Below, piece by piece: positions 25,563 to 33,154 of a DNA stretch of 64,000 nt (within the stretch, counting starts at the first letter, position 1; every line of letters begins with the position of its first letter). The notes under the pieces are model-generated. The model searched no databases and had not been told where the DNA came from. It worked only from the letters and a program-made list of their open reading frames with translations. The DNA is from Natronorubrum sulfidifaciens JCM 14089 (GTDB lineage: Archaea > Halobacteriota > Halobacteria > Halobacteriales > Natrialbaceae). Where the stretch lies: assembly GCF_000337735.1 (NCBI RefSeq), contig NZ_AOHX01000025.1, forward strand, positions 249,163 through 313,162, written 5' to 3'. A program made the position numbers and the translations under genes.

Positions 25563-26557
25563 GCGACGGTCACCTCGGCGAGGTCTGCGGCCTCAGCAAG
25601 GACGGCGAGTTTCTCCTCGTACTTGGCGTATGGCAGATAGAACGTCTCCGTGTTCGTCGTCAGGTAGACGGTCTCGAACTCGGCGACTGGTAGCTGTCCT
25701 TCGACCCAGTCGACCCGGTCGCGGATCGCTTCGGGGTCTTCGACCAGCGTGTTCTGGCCGTCGGCGAGACCGAGCGAGATGTCCGCCGGCGCGCCGTACT
25801 CCTGAATGTTGTAGAGGTTGTCGTCCTGATTTGCGACGAAGTCAAAGCCGACCGCGTCGATGTCGGCATCGAGCAGGTGGGCGTAGACCTTCTCCTCGAG
25901 TGCGCCCCAGTAGGGCTGGACGACGACGTCGGCGTCCGTCGCGGAAGCGACCTGATCGATCGCCTCGCTTGCGCGTTCGTCTGTGCCGTCTTCGGGTGCG
26001 TTCTCGACGAGCGAGGGCTCGAGCAGGAACAGGGTTTCGACATCCGGGAAGGCGTCGACTTCGCCGGCGAGGAAGTCGGCAATCGCGCCGAGGAACTCGG
26101 CCTCGTCGCCGTACTGTTCGTCGGTGGCGAGGTCAGCCAGCGAGTACGGGCCGGGGAGGACCGCCTGCAGGTCGTCGGTCAGCTCCGACGCGGCTTCGAG
26201 TTCGCCTGCAACGTCGCCCGAGAACTCGAGGTCGCCGCTGACGACGGGCTCTCGATAGAAGTTGTTGTTGTCATAGTAGCGGACGATGCCGCGGGTTTCG
26301 ACGTTGTCGTGGACGGCCAGCGGGTGGGCGAGCATGTCGTCCCAGCGAAGCTGTCCTTCGACAACGCGGTCGAGGCCGGCGTCTTGCTGGCCCTCGATTA
26401 CTTCGGCGCGTGCTTGCTCGTATACCGAAGCAATCTCCTCACCTTCGTCGCCGCCGATGAGGTCGTGTTTCTGGTGGCCCTTCAGGTCCGAGAGGTCGTC
26501 TTTCGCCCAGTCCGGGAGCGGAAACAGCCCCGGCGTGGTCGAAACGTACTCAGTCAT
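25559..26557 (-). CDS. MetE-like TIM-barrel partner lacking zinc ligands
   Basis: 332 residues from the ATG at 26555-26557 (MTEYVSTTPGLFPLPDWAK). It is homologous in layout to its downstream neighbour (VVEGQLRWDDMLAHPL matches the DGEMRRNEMVEFF block; LPGPYSLADLA matches the ITGPYTLANWS block). The zinc His-x-Cys is replaced by QPYWG, the terminal Cys by TNTETFYLPY, and the protein contains no cysteine at all. In classical MetE the N-terminal barrel is likewise zinc-less and helps bind folate. It is therefore best read as the N-terminal half of a split MetE. First gene of the operon, with a palindrome upstream. Confidence 0.8.
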   Translation of the reverse strand: MTEYVSTTPGLFPLPDWAKDDLSDLKGHQKHDLIGGDEGEEIASVYEQARAEVIEGQQDAGLDRVVEGQLRWDDMLAHPLAVHDNVETRGIVRYYDNNNFYREPVVSGDLEFSGDVAGELEAASELTDDLQAVLPGPYSLADLATDEQYGDEAEFLGAIADFLAGEVDAFPDVETLFLLEPSLVENAPEDGTDERASEAIDQVASATDADVVVQPYWGALEEKVYAHLLDADIDAVGFDFVANQDDNLYNIQEYGAPADISLGLADGQNTLVEDPEAIRDRVDWVEGQLPVAEFETVYLTTNTETFYLPYAKYEEKLAVLAEAADLAEVTVA

Positions 26558-26585
26558 CGTGGGAGCGGCTAGGCTATACCGACGC

Positions 26586-26616
26586 TTAATATTTTCCATC
26601 CATAGTAATGCATTAC
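26586..26616 (-). promoter_or_regulatory. promoter and palindromic operator candidate of the metE operon
   Basis: Minus-strand TATA-like AATATTAAG at about 26586-26594, roughly 30 bases before the start codon at 26557. About 10 bases further upstream is GTAATGCATTAC (26605-26616), a perfect 12-bp palindrome. Position directly upstream of BRE suits an activator or a repressor. Confidence 0.5.
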
Positions 26617-26689
26617 AGTAATTTTTGCAGGTTTCTTCGCGTTTGGCGACGAATTCGCGATTCCTGTGAACACAGGACAGAGGGGGACT

Positions 26690-27901
26690 CTACTCGAGGG
26701 CGACGAGCGCGTACTCGCCGTCTTCGACTTCGGCGACGACGTAGAGCACGCCGTTGTCGAGCACCGGCCCGGGGCCGACCCGGCCCTCGAACTCGCGTTG
26801 GAATCGGACTGCAGGGCCGTCCTCGAGAACGCCGTCCGGAGTCGGATCAAGTGCGTAGAGGGCGTCGCCGCCGATAAACACGGTCTCGCGGCCATACGTT
26901 GGCGCGGTGTGTTGCCAGCCGCCGACATCGTGACTCCAGTAGCGGGTTCCGTCGTCGGTACCGAGCGCGTGGAGCGTTCCGGTGCCCCGGAGGAAAACCC
27001 GACCGTTCGCGACACAGATACCACGTTCCGTCCAGCCGGTGTCGGCCGACCAGTACGCCTCGTCCGCGTAACCGTCCTCGTCGGTCAGCGCGTACGTCGT
27101 CCCGTCCCGACAGCTGACGTAGATCGTGTCCGTGTCCGCGCTCGGTGGTGCCATCGGGACGGCCGGGAGTTGCCATCGCCGTCCCCCCATCCCACTACCC
27201 TCACTGAGCAGGTAGACCATCCCCGCCTCGGTGGCGACGACAACCCAGTAGCCCATAACGAACGCGGCGTGGTCGAGCACCTGTCCGAAGACGTCGCGTC
27301 GCCACTCCTCCTCGCCGGTCTCGGCCTCGAGTGCGACGACGGTTTCGCCCGCGCCACAGATCAGTCGATCCCCGGCGTAGGTCGCCGGGCCGGTCACTCG
27401 CCCCGGCACCTCGAACTCTCGTTCCCACAGGGGATCGCCGGTGTCTGCCTCGAGTGCCTGGACGGTATCGGTCGACGAGACGTAGACGACTCCGCCCCGA
27501 ACCAGCGGCACCGCTCTCGTGTCCTCGAGCGTCCACAGTTCGTCGCCGCTGTCGGCGTCCAGCGCGCGGAGACGCGACTGGGCCTCAAGCAGGTAGACGG
27601 TCCCGTCGGCGACGACGGGTTCGTGGTAGGTCGTCTGTGCGGTCTCGACGCGCCAGCGTTCGGATACCTCTTCGACTGGCGCCTCGCCGTCCGCGACTTC
27701 ACGAGTGTTGGCGGCGTTACAACCGAAACTCGACCACCTCCCGTTCGCGCCGAGGATGTGTCGCCCGGGATCGGGCAGGTCATCGACGCCGGCCGGCGGC
27801 GGGTCATCAGGAGACGGAGCACTGCCCAGTCTTGAGCAGCCGGCGAGTGCGGCGCTCCCGCAAGCGATTGCCGAGAGAAACGTTCGTCTATCGGAGGGCA
27901 T
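26690..27901 (-). CDS. PQQ-like beta-propeller lipoprotein
   Basis: 403 residues. Tat-like N-terminus (MPSDRRTFLSAIACGSAALA) with lipobox AGC at about residue 22. The mature part repeats the seven-to-eight-bladed propeller signature 'xAL(D/E)AxTG(D/E)xxW': ALDADSGDELWTLED, ALEADTGDPLWEREF, ALEAETGEEEWRRDV and HALGTDDGTRYWSHDV. These resemble PQQ enzyme repeats and BamB, but no PQQ-binding catalytic residues can be assigned. Likely an exported, membrane-anchored binding or scaffold protein. The upstream gap holds an AT-rich promoter area. Confidence 0.85.
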   Translation of the reverse strand: MPSDRRTFLSAIACGSAALAGCSRLGSAPSPDDPPPAGVDDLPDPGRHILGANGRWSSFGCNAANTREVADGEAPVEEVSERWRVETAQTTYHEPVVADGTVYLLEAQSRLRALDADSGDELWTLEDTRAVPLVRGGVVYVSSTDTVQALEADTGDPLWEREFEVPGRVTGPATYAGDRLICGAGETVVALEAETGEEEWRRDVFGQVLDHAAFVMGYWVVVATEAGMVYLLSEGSGMGGRRWQLPAVPMAPPSADTDTIYVSCRDGTTYALTDEDGYADEAYWSADTGWTERGICVANGRVFLRGTGTLHALGTDDGTRYWSHDVGGWQHTAPTYGRETVFIGGDALYALDPTPDGVLEDGPAVRFQREFEGRVGPGPVLDNGVLYVVAEVEDGEYALVALE

Positions 27902-27987
27902 TATGTCGCTCTACTCTAGTCAGATTACAAATTGCTTTGGGAACTGAGTTGTACCCACCTTGATCGGTGACCGTGGTATCTAGCTCC

Positions 27988-28566
27988 TCACCGGAAGAGT
28001 TTGAGCACCGTCAGCGTCTCGAAGGGAAACGACTCGTCGGCGACGGCAACGGCGCTAAACCCTTCCTCACCGGCCCGTTCGACGACCTCGTCGACCCCCG
28101 TCAGACTGCTGACGAGCAGGTAGACGACGCCGTCGGGAGCGAGCACGCGACCGACGCGAGAGAGGAACGGATCGATGACAGCCCGGCCGTCCTCGCCGCC
28201 CGAGAGCGCGTGTTCCATCCAGTCGTCCCACTCGTTTTCGGGATCGGTCGGGAGATACGGCGGGTTGAACGCGACCGCGTCGAACGCGCCGTCGGCAAAC
28301 GGCGCGACCAGATCGGCACGAACCGTCTCGACGCCCTCGCCGCGAGCCTGCCGGACCGCGTGCGGGTTCAGATCCGAGGCGATCACGCGCGCCGGCGTCT
28401 CCTCAGCGATCCGGCCCGCAACGTAGCCCGACCCTGTGCCGACCTCGAGGACGAGTTGGTCGTCGTCAGCGGGCAGTCGTTCACAGACTGCCTCGGCGAG
28501 TAGCTGTGAGTCCTCCGCTGGCTGATACACATCCGTCTCGATTTCTCGCTGCTCTCTGAGTGTCAT
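27988..28566 (-). CDS. HemK2/Mtq2-family protein methyltransferase (release factor glutamine methylation)
   Basis: 192 residues. Starts with VYQPAEDSQLLAEAV, the substrate-loop motif of HemK2/PrmC-type enzymes. Then AdoMet motif LEVGTGSGYVAGRI, acidic loop IASDLNPHAVRQAR and catalytic AFNPPYLPTDP (NPPY). In archaea HemK2 works with Trm112 to methylate the GGQ glutamine of aRF1; no Trm112 gene is visible here. One-base stop/start overlap with the MscS gene upstream (TAATG). Placement behind the ksgA cluster fits a translation role. Confidence 0.88.
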   Translation of the reverse strand: MTLREQREIETDVYQPAEDSQLLAEAVCERLPADDDQLVLEVGTGSGYVAGRIAEETPARVIASDLNPHAVRQARGEGVETVRADLVAPFADGAFDAVAFNPPYLPTDPENEWDDWMEHALSGGEDGRAVIDPFLSRVGRVLAPDGVVYLLVSSLTGVDEVVERAGEEGFSAVAVADESFPFETLTVLKLFR

Positions 28567-29741
28567 TAGTCGTCCTCCGGAGTCATCTCGTGGTGTGGCT
28601 CTCGGCTCTTCTCGTGGTCGTCGGGCGAACGCTCGCCCGTCGCTCGCGCCCCGTCATCGGCGACCTGAAAGCCACCGGTTTCGGCCCGCCCGGACAGTTC
28701 ACGCTGTGGGTAGGGGATCTTGATCCCTTCGTCGTCAAACGCCGTCTTGATGGCGTGAATCGCGGCCGTCCGCGCCTGTGCCTGTCGTCTGGCGCTTGGG
28801 TTGTCGATCCAGAATCGGACGCCAAGCACGACCGCCGAATCGGCGAACTCCTTGGTGACGACCTGTGGCGACGGGCCGTTCAGCGACTCCTCGAGGGCGG
28901 AGACCTCCGCGTTCGCGATTTCGGCGGCTCGTTCGACGTCGGCCGTGTAGTCGACGCCGACGTCGATCTCGACCCGGAGTCGGCCCCGTTTCGAGCGGTT
29001 CATCACCATACTCGAGGAGATGAGGTCGTTGGGGATCATGATGTACTCGCCGTCGAACGACTGCACGCGCGTGTTGACGATCGAAATGTCGGTGACGATC
29101 CCCTCGTGGTCTTCGACCTCGATCCAATCGCCGATCTCGAACGGCCGATCGAACATCAACACGAAGCCGGCGATCACCGTGCCAAGAGTCTGGCGCGCGG
29201 CCATACCGACGACGATACCGAGAAACCCGGCCCCGACGAGCAGGCCACCGAGATCTTCGACCCAGACACCGAGGATGACGACGAGCGCCACCGACCAGAT
29301 GATGACCTGTGAGATCCGATGGGTGACTTCGCGCTGGTGGGCCGTGACGGCCGACGCGGAGCCGAGGAACTCATTCAACACTCGTTTGACAAACCGCGTG
29401 ATGATGAACGTCCCAATGAGGAGGATAAACGTCACGACCGCCTGAACGATAATCCCCTCACCGAGCCCGAGTTCTTCCGAGTAGATCGTATAAATATCGC
29501 CGGTCAGATCCCACACCCCGAGCACGACGGCGAGTGTCCCGGCACAGGCTCCGATGAGAACCGCTGTCGACAGGATATCGCTGTACAGCGGCTTGGTCCG
29601 CTCGTTAAGCCAGTCCTGCAGTTGCCGATAGGAAAGCAACACGAGCAACAACACGCCGACCGCTGCGAGCGTCACCGCGATCCGGAGATTCGGCCCGAAC
29701 GCGTCCGCCAGTCGGTCGAGTGCAGTCAGTATCACGGACAT
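28566..29741 (-). CDS. MscS-family mechanosensitive ion channel
   Basis: 391 residues. Four or so hydrophobic helices (residues 15-35, 45-70, 85-110, 150-185), then the MscS core with pore helix GAGFLGIVVGMAARQTLGTV and the beta domain FDRPFEIGDWIEVEDHEGIV, DISIVNTRVQSFDGEYIMIP. The C-terminal ~40 residues are charged and disordered-looking. It releases solutes on hypo-osmotic shock. One-base overlap with hemK2. A long hairpin (29842-29924) separates it from ksgA, so it may have its own promoter. Confidence 0.9.
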   Translation of the reverse strand: MSVILTALDRLADAFGPNLRIAVTLAAVGVLLLVLLSYRQLQDWLNERTKPLYSDILSTAVLIGACAGTLAVVLGVWDLTGDIYTIYSEELGLGEGIIVQAVVTFILLIGTFIITRFVKRVLNEFLGSASAVTAHQREVTHRISQVIIWSVALVVILGVWVEDLGGLLVGAGFLGIVVGMAARQTLGTVIAGFVLMFDRPFEIGDWIEVEDHEGIVTDISIVNTRVQSFDGEYIMIPNDLISSSMVMNRSKRGRLRVEIDVGVDYTADVERAAEIANAEVSALEESLNGPSPQVVTKEFADSAVVLGVRFWIDNPSARRQAQARTAAIHAIKTAFDDEGIKIPYPQRELSGRAETGGFQVADDGARATGERSPDDHEKSREPHHEMTPEDD

Positions 29742-29841
29742 CAGTTTGTGTTCGTCTCTCGAGCGAATGAGCCGTGCAGCTACGAGTATCCGTCGGTCGG
29801 ATGCGACGCTGCGAACGGTTCACAATCGATCGTTCGAACGA

Positions 29842-29924
29842 CTCATACGGGCTGCTGTCCGTCAGTTCCGGCGCGACTGTTGCTCCTGCAGTCGCGCCGG
29901 GAAACAGGACAGCAGCCCGTATCA
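29842..29924 (-). repeat. stop-codon palindromic element, copy B (long double hairpin)
   Basis: 83 bp whose first triplet is the ksgA stop codon (TGATACGGGCTGCTGTCC). Outer arms 29845-29860 and 29907-29922 pair perfectly for 16 bp. Inner arms 29868-29879 and 29889-29900 pair perfectly for 12 bp around a nine-base loop. There are 7- and 6-base internal loops between the two stems. It ends CCCGTATGAG. Best preserved member of the family; it could act as a transcript end or mRNA stabiliser for ksgA. Confidence 0.8.
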
Positions 29925-30764
29925 CTGCCCGTCGCCGATCTCGCTCACGTCGGCGGCGAGTTGGGCCAATGCCGCAAACTCAGCGGGAGCCATCGCGCCG
30001 GCCCGCTTTCGAAGGACGTCTTCACTGGCTGCTTCGACGACTGCGTCGGGCTCCTCGAGCCCCGAAATGTGTGCCGTGTTTCGAATCGCGTTGCGGATCG
30101 TCTTCCGGCGCTGGGTGAACAACGCCTTGACGAATCGCAGGAAAAAGTCCTCGTCATCAACCTCGTACTCGGGTTCGCGAGGCTCGAGTCGAACGACGGC
30201 GCTTTGGACCGCCGGCGGCGGCGAAAACGCCTCCTTGGGGATCGACTCGACGAGTTCGGCGTCCGCGTAGTGTTGGGTCGACACCGAGAGGCGGCCGTAT
30301 TCGGCGGTGCCGGGCTCGGCGACCATCCGCTCGGCGAACTCCTGTTGGAACATCAAGACGAGTGGCCGCCCTTCGGGGAGCAGCCGGAACGTGATCTCAC
30401 TCGAGACGCCGTAGGGGAGGTTCGACACCGACGCGGTAAAGTCGGGTAACTCGACCTCGAGGGCGTCACCTTCGATCACGGTCAGTTCGCCAGCGGCGAC
30501 CTCGTCGGCGAACTCCTCGGTGAGAAACGCGGCGAGTTCGCGGTCACGCTCGACGACGGTCACTTCGTCAGCGATCTCGAGCAGTCGGTCGGTCAACACG
30601 CCCGTCCCGCCACCGATCTCGAGGAGGTGGCTCGTGTCGGCGTCGAGGGCCGTGAGATAGGTCGGCAGTCGATCGAGCACGCGATCGTCGACGAGAAAGT
30701 GCTGGTCACGGTCCGGATCGCCACGGACGCCCGCCCGGGCGATCAGTGCGTCTGGATCTCTCAT
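29922..30764 (-). CDS. ksgA: ribosomal RNA adenine dimethyltransferase (16S A1518/A1519-type)
   Basis: 280 residues. RAGVRGDPDRDQHFLVDDRV at the N-terminus, AdoMet motif LLEIGGGTGVLTDRLLE near residue 48, EGDALEVELP, catalytic VSNLPYGVSS (NLPY) near 115, and FSPPPAVQSAVVRLEP. The C-terminal helical domain has KALFTQRRKTIRNAI. It dimethylates two adjacent adenines in the 3' hairpin of 16S rRNA. Standard archaeal neighbourhood behind DUF655, 57 bases apart. Confidence 0.95.
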   Translation of the reverse strand: MRDPDALIARAGVRGDPDRDQHFLVDDRVLDRLPTYLTALDADTSHLLEIGGGTGVLTDRLLEIADEVTVVERDRELAAFLTEEFADEVAAGELTVIEGDALEVELPDFTASVSNLPYGVSSEITFRLLPEGRPLVLMFQQEFAERMVAEPGTAEYGRLSVSTQHYADAELVESIPKEAFSPPPAVQSAVVRLEPREPEYEVDDEDFFLRFVKALFTQRRKTIRNAIRNTAHISGLEEPDAVVEAASEDVLRKRAGAMAPAEFAALAQLAADVSEIGDGQ

Positions 30765-30821
30765 TGCCGTCGCTATGGTTGGGGACGGTGTAAACGCACT
30801 GTCTTGGCCGCGAGAACCCGA

Positions 30822-31418
30822 CTACTGATTCTGTTCTTGCTCGCGCCGGCCGACGAACGTCCGATACTTGAGATCGTCCTCGCGCAGTTCCTCGAGGATG
30901 CGTTCGACCAGGATTTCGTCTGGATCGTGCAGTCCCGAAACGCGTTCGGCGAGTTCGTCGAAGCTCTCGAACGGCTTGCGTTTGCGCTCATCGAGGATGC
31001 CGTTGCGGAGTTTCTTTCCGATCCCCGGCAGCAGATTCAGCTGGTGGAGTCGCAACGTGATCGGCTGGGCGTCGTTGTAGAAGTCGACGAAGCGCTCCTC
31101 GTACTCCGCGACTAAGTCCGCGACGACGTACTCGAGTTCCGACTGGGCACCCGAGGAGAGGGCATCGTACCCGACGCGATGGCATTCAGTGACGACATCG
31201 CGCTCGGCGGCCGGTTCGACGACGACCTCGCTCCCGATGGTCAATCGCTCGTTCTCGTCGAACGCGACCTGATAGAGCTGGAAGTCCTCGATACCGACAG
31301 CGTACCCTGCCGGTGACTTCGCGTACTGCGGTCGGCCGTCGTCAGACAGCCCGTGTGCGAGGTAATCCAACACAACCGCGCGCCGAACATCCGTCTCGTC
31401 ACCATCGGCTTCGCTCAT
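30822..31418 (-). CDS. DUF655 family protein (helix-hairpin-helix, translation cluster)
   Basis: 198 residues. The N-terminal part is an OB-like/beta domain (RRAVVLDYLAHGLSDDGRPQ, LTIGSEVVVEP). The C-terminus has an HhH-type motif QLNLLPGIGKKLRNGILDER and RKPFESFDELAERVSGLHDP. DUF655 proteins are universal in archaea, lie between rpb4 and ksgA, and are presumed nucleic-acid-binding; the role is unknown. Own promoter at about 31442-31449, preceded by a 14-bp palindrome. Confidence 0.88.
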   Translation of the reverse strand: MSEADGDETDVRRAVVLDYLAHGLSDDGRPQYAKSPAGYAVGIEDFQLYQVAFDENERLTIGSEVVVEPAAERDVVTECHRVGYDALSSGAQSELEYVVADLVAEYEERFVDFYNDAQPITLRLHQLNLLPGIGKKLRNGILDERKRKPFESFDELAERVSGLHDPDEILVERILEELREDDLKYRTFVGRREQEQNQ

Positions 31419-31441
31419 TGGCTCACGCTACGGCCACGGCA

Positions 31442-31463
31442 TACTTAAAGAGTCGGCCGACTC
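31442..31463 (-). promoter_or_regulatory. promoter with 14-bp palindrome upstream of DUF655-ksgA
   Basis: Minus-strand TTTAAGTA (31442-31449) lies 24-31 bases before the DUF655 start codon, as for a leaderless mRNA. Directly upstream, in the BRE position, is GAGTCGGCCGACTC (31450-31463), a perfect palindrome. It may be an operator controlling the DUF655-ksgA message separately from L21e-rpb4. Confidence 0.45.
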
Positions 31464-31614
31464 GCAACGGATACGACAGCCTCGAGGCCGATGCGTGGCT
31501 ACTGACGAGCGCCGTCAACACTCGACGATGGACGGACACGAATACGAGGCCACCGATCGAGACGACCCACAGTATCGTCGGTCGCTGACATCCGTGGCAC
31601 CGAAACCGACGGTC

Positions 31615-31971
31615 TCACGCGTACTTCGCGATGACGTTGAGAATCTCGTCGAGTTCGTCCCCCGACAGCGAGTACCGTTGCTGTGCGTACACCGATCGGA
31701 GCTCGTCTCGATTGCGCGGCAGGAGGTTGGTGATCTTGTACGCCGTCGCTTCGTCGACTTTCTCGAGGTCCTGTAGGTCGTCGACGAGCGCTTGGGCGTC
31801 CTCGGGTTCGAGGACGGTAAAGCGGTTGACGTGTTCGATCGCTCGGGCGAGTTCGTAGCGGAGCTCGCGGTCCTCGTCCAACGCGCGTTCGGCTTCGATG
31901 TCGGCGAGCAGTTCCTTCGTTTCCGAGACCGTCAGGAACTCCTCGTCGACGATCTCTTTGAAGATCGTCAT
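31615..31971 (-). CDS. rpoF: DNA-directed RNA polymerase subunit Rpb4 (RpoF)
   Basis: 118 residues: MTIFKEIVDEEFLTVSETKE at the start, RALDEDRELRYELARAIEHV in the middle, and VDEATAYKITNLLPRNRDEL, the HRDC-like C-terminal half, with the ending GDELDEILNVIAKYA. It forms the stalk of archaeal RNA polymerase with Rpb7. Six bases downstream of the L21e gene in the conserved archaeal order. After its stop, a GTCGGT...ACCGAC hairpin in 31567-31615 may end the transcript. Confidence 0.93.
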   Translation of the reverse strand: MTIFKEIVDEEFLTVSETKELLADIEAERALDEDRELRYELARAIEHVNRFTVLEPEDAQALVDDLQDLEKVDEATAYKITNLLPRNRDELRSVYAQQRYSLSGDELDEILNVIAKYA

Positions 31972-31977
31972 CCTGTC

Positions 31978-32286
31978 TCAGATCCGGCTCTTTTCTTGGT
32001 TCTGGGCGCGCAGGTGGGCTGCAGTGACGATCAGCGTCTTCTCTTTGCCGCGGTCGTTGATCTGGACCTTGAAGGCGTCGCCCTGTTTGCCGACGACTTC
32101 GCCGGTGCGGCCGTCGAAACGTGGGTGGTAGCGTCCGTCAGGAACGCTTGGGTCGATCTTCAGGTGGACTTTCTCTCCAGCTTCGTACTCCTGAATCGCT
32201 CGCTGTGGCGGCGACGAGCCGCGGTCTCGAGGTTTGTTCGCGAGCTTTCGTCGGGATCCCTGACGAGGGCCATTAGAGTTCGGCAT
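31978..32286 (-). CDS. rpl21e: 50S ribosomal protein L21e
   Basis: 102 residues. [20 protein letters not shown] basic start, then [20 protein letters not shown] and [20 protein letters not shown], the SH3-like barrel of L21e/eL21. First gene of the L21e-rpb4 message, with a clear promoter. Length is normal for archaea. Confidence 0.95.
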   Translation of the reverse strand: MPNSNGPRQGSRRKLANKPRDRGSSPPQRAIQEYEAGEKVHLKIDPSVPDGRYHPRFDGRTGEVVGKQGDAFKVQINDRGKEKTLIVTAAHLRAQNQEKSRI

Positions 32287-32316
32287 AGTCGTACGCCCCT
32301 CTTACTTGGTGATGGT

Positions 32317-32324
32317 TATAAAAC
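32317..32324 (-). promoter_or_regulatory. TATA box of the L21e-rpb4 operon
   Basis: Minus-strand TTTTATAA, 31-38 bases before the L21e start codon. Transcription would begin roughly 9-12 bases upstream of the ATG, giving a very short leader. Confidence 0.65.
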
Positions 32325-32442
32325 GCACGTCTTGTCTTTCCTCATAGTGTCGTTCACCCTGAGCAGTTGGTACACAGCCGCCAGTGGCGGCCCACGGCGG
32401 CGGACGAATACCCATTTGAGCGTGGCGCTCGTCGCCTCGAGC

Positions 32443-33129
32443 ATGCACTCCGACCACGAACGCGGCGCGGGCGTCCACACGCTCCCGATGACGATCGAGT
32501 ACGGCCGCACGATGACGATCACGCCCACGGCCGTCGAGACCGACCGCGGCCTCGTCCTGATCGACGTCGGGCCAGCGGGTGCCGTCGACGGCATTCGAAC
32601 CCACCTCCGGTCGCTCGGCTACGACCTCGAGGACATCTGGCTCGTCGTTGTGACTCACCACGACGGCGACCACGCGGGCGGTCTCAGCGACTTGCTCGAG
32701 GCCGTCGACGCGGTCGTCGCGACCCATCGTGAGGAAGCCCCGTTCGTGACGGGCGAGCGTGACCCGATCAAGAGCGACGGCGACCGGTACCCGCCAGTCG
32801 AGGTCGATCTGGAACTGGCCGACGGCGTTCGCATTCCGACGCTCGCGGGACCGATGGAAGTTATCGAGACGCCCGGCCACACGCCGGGCCACTGCTCGCT
32901 GTATTTCTCCGAAGGGAACCTGCTGCTCGCGGGCGATGCACTCGTCGCGGACGGCGACGAGCCGCTTGCCGGCCCGAAACCCGAGTTCACACCCGACATG
33001 GACCGCGCACTCGAGTCAGTCGCCGACCTCGCGGCCCTCGAGATCGACCACGTCGTCTGCCATCACGGCGGCTACGTCGATCGGGGCAGTGAGACGATCC
33101 GAGAAATTTCCGAGCAACGGCGCGACTGA
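32443..33129 (+). CDS. MBL-fold metallo-hydrolase
   Basis: 228 residues from the ATG at 32443 (MHSDHERGAGVHTLPMTIEY); a far longer open frame upstream overlaps L21e and rpb4 and is spurious. Metal motif VVTHHDGDHAGGLSDL (HxDxDH variant), then ETPGHTPGHCSLYFSEGNLL (His), LLAGDALVADGDEP (Asp) and VVCHHGGYVD (last His). It resembles the glyoxalase II/MBL group; substrate unknown. Its stop codon begins a truncated copy of the palindromic element. Confidence 0.85.
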   Translation: MHSDHERGAGVHTLPMTIEYGRTMTITPTAVETDRGLVLIDVGPAGAVDGIRTHLRSLGYDLEDIWLVVVTHHDGDHAGGLSDLLEAVDAVVATHREEAPFVTGERDPIKSDGDRYPPVEVDLELADGVRIPTLAGPMEVIETPGHTPGHCSLYFSEGNLLLAGDALVADGDEPLAGPKPEFTPDMDRALESVADLAALEIDHVVCHHGGYVDRGSETIREISEQRRD

Positions 33130-33146
33130 GACGGACAGCAGTCGTC
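33127..33146 (+). repeat. truncated stop-codon element, copy G
   Basis: TGAGACGGACAGCAGTCGTC begins on the stop codon of the MBL gene and matches the 5' arm of the palindromic element family. The rest is missing because the convergent RNA ligase gene ends nine bases further on. Confidence 0.4.
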
Positions 33147-33154
33147 GTGCCAGC

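Noticed and set aside
26558-26689. possible methionine/SAM riboswitch before the metE pair
   Set aside because: Only 132 bases with a TATA box close to the start codon; no conserved riboswitch core is seen and a leaderless transcript is predicted.
31792-32442. long N-terminal extension of the MBL-fold gene
   Set aside because: Overlaps rpoF and L21e antisense; the ATG at 32443 starts the recognisable protein.
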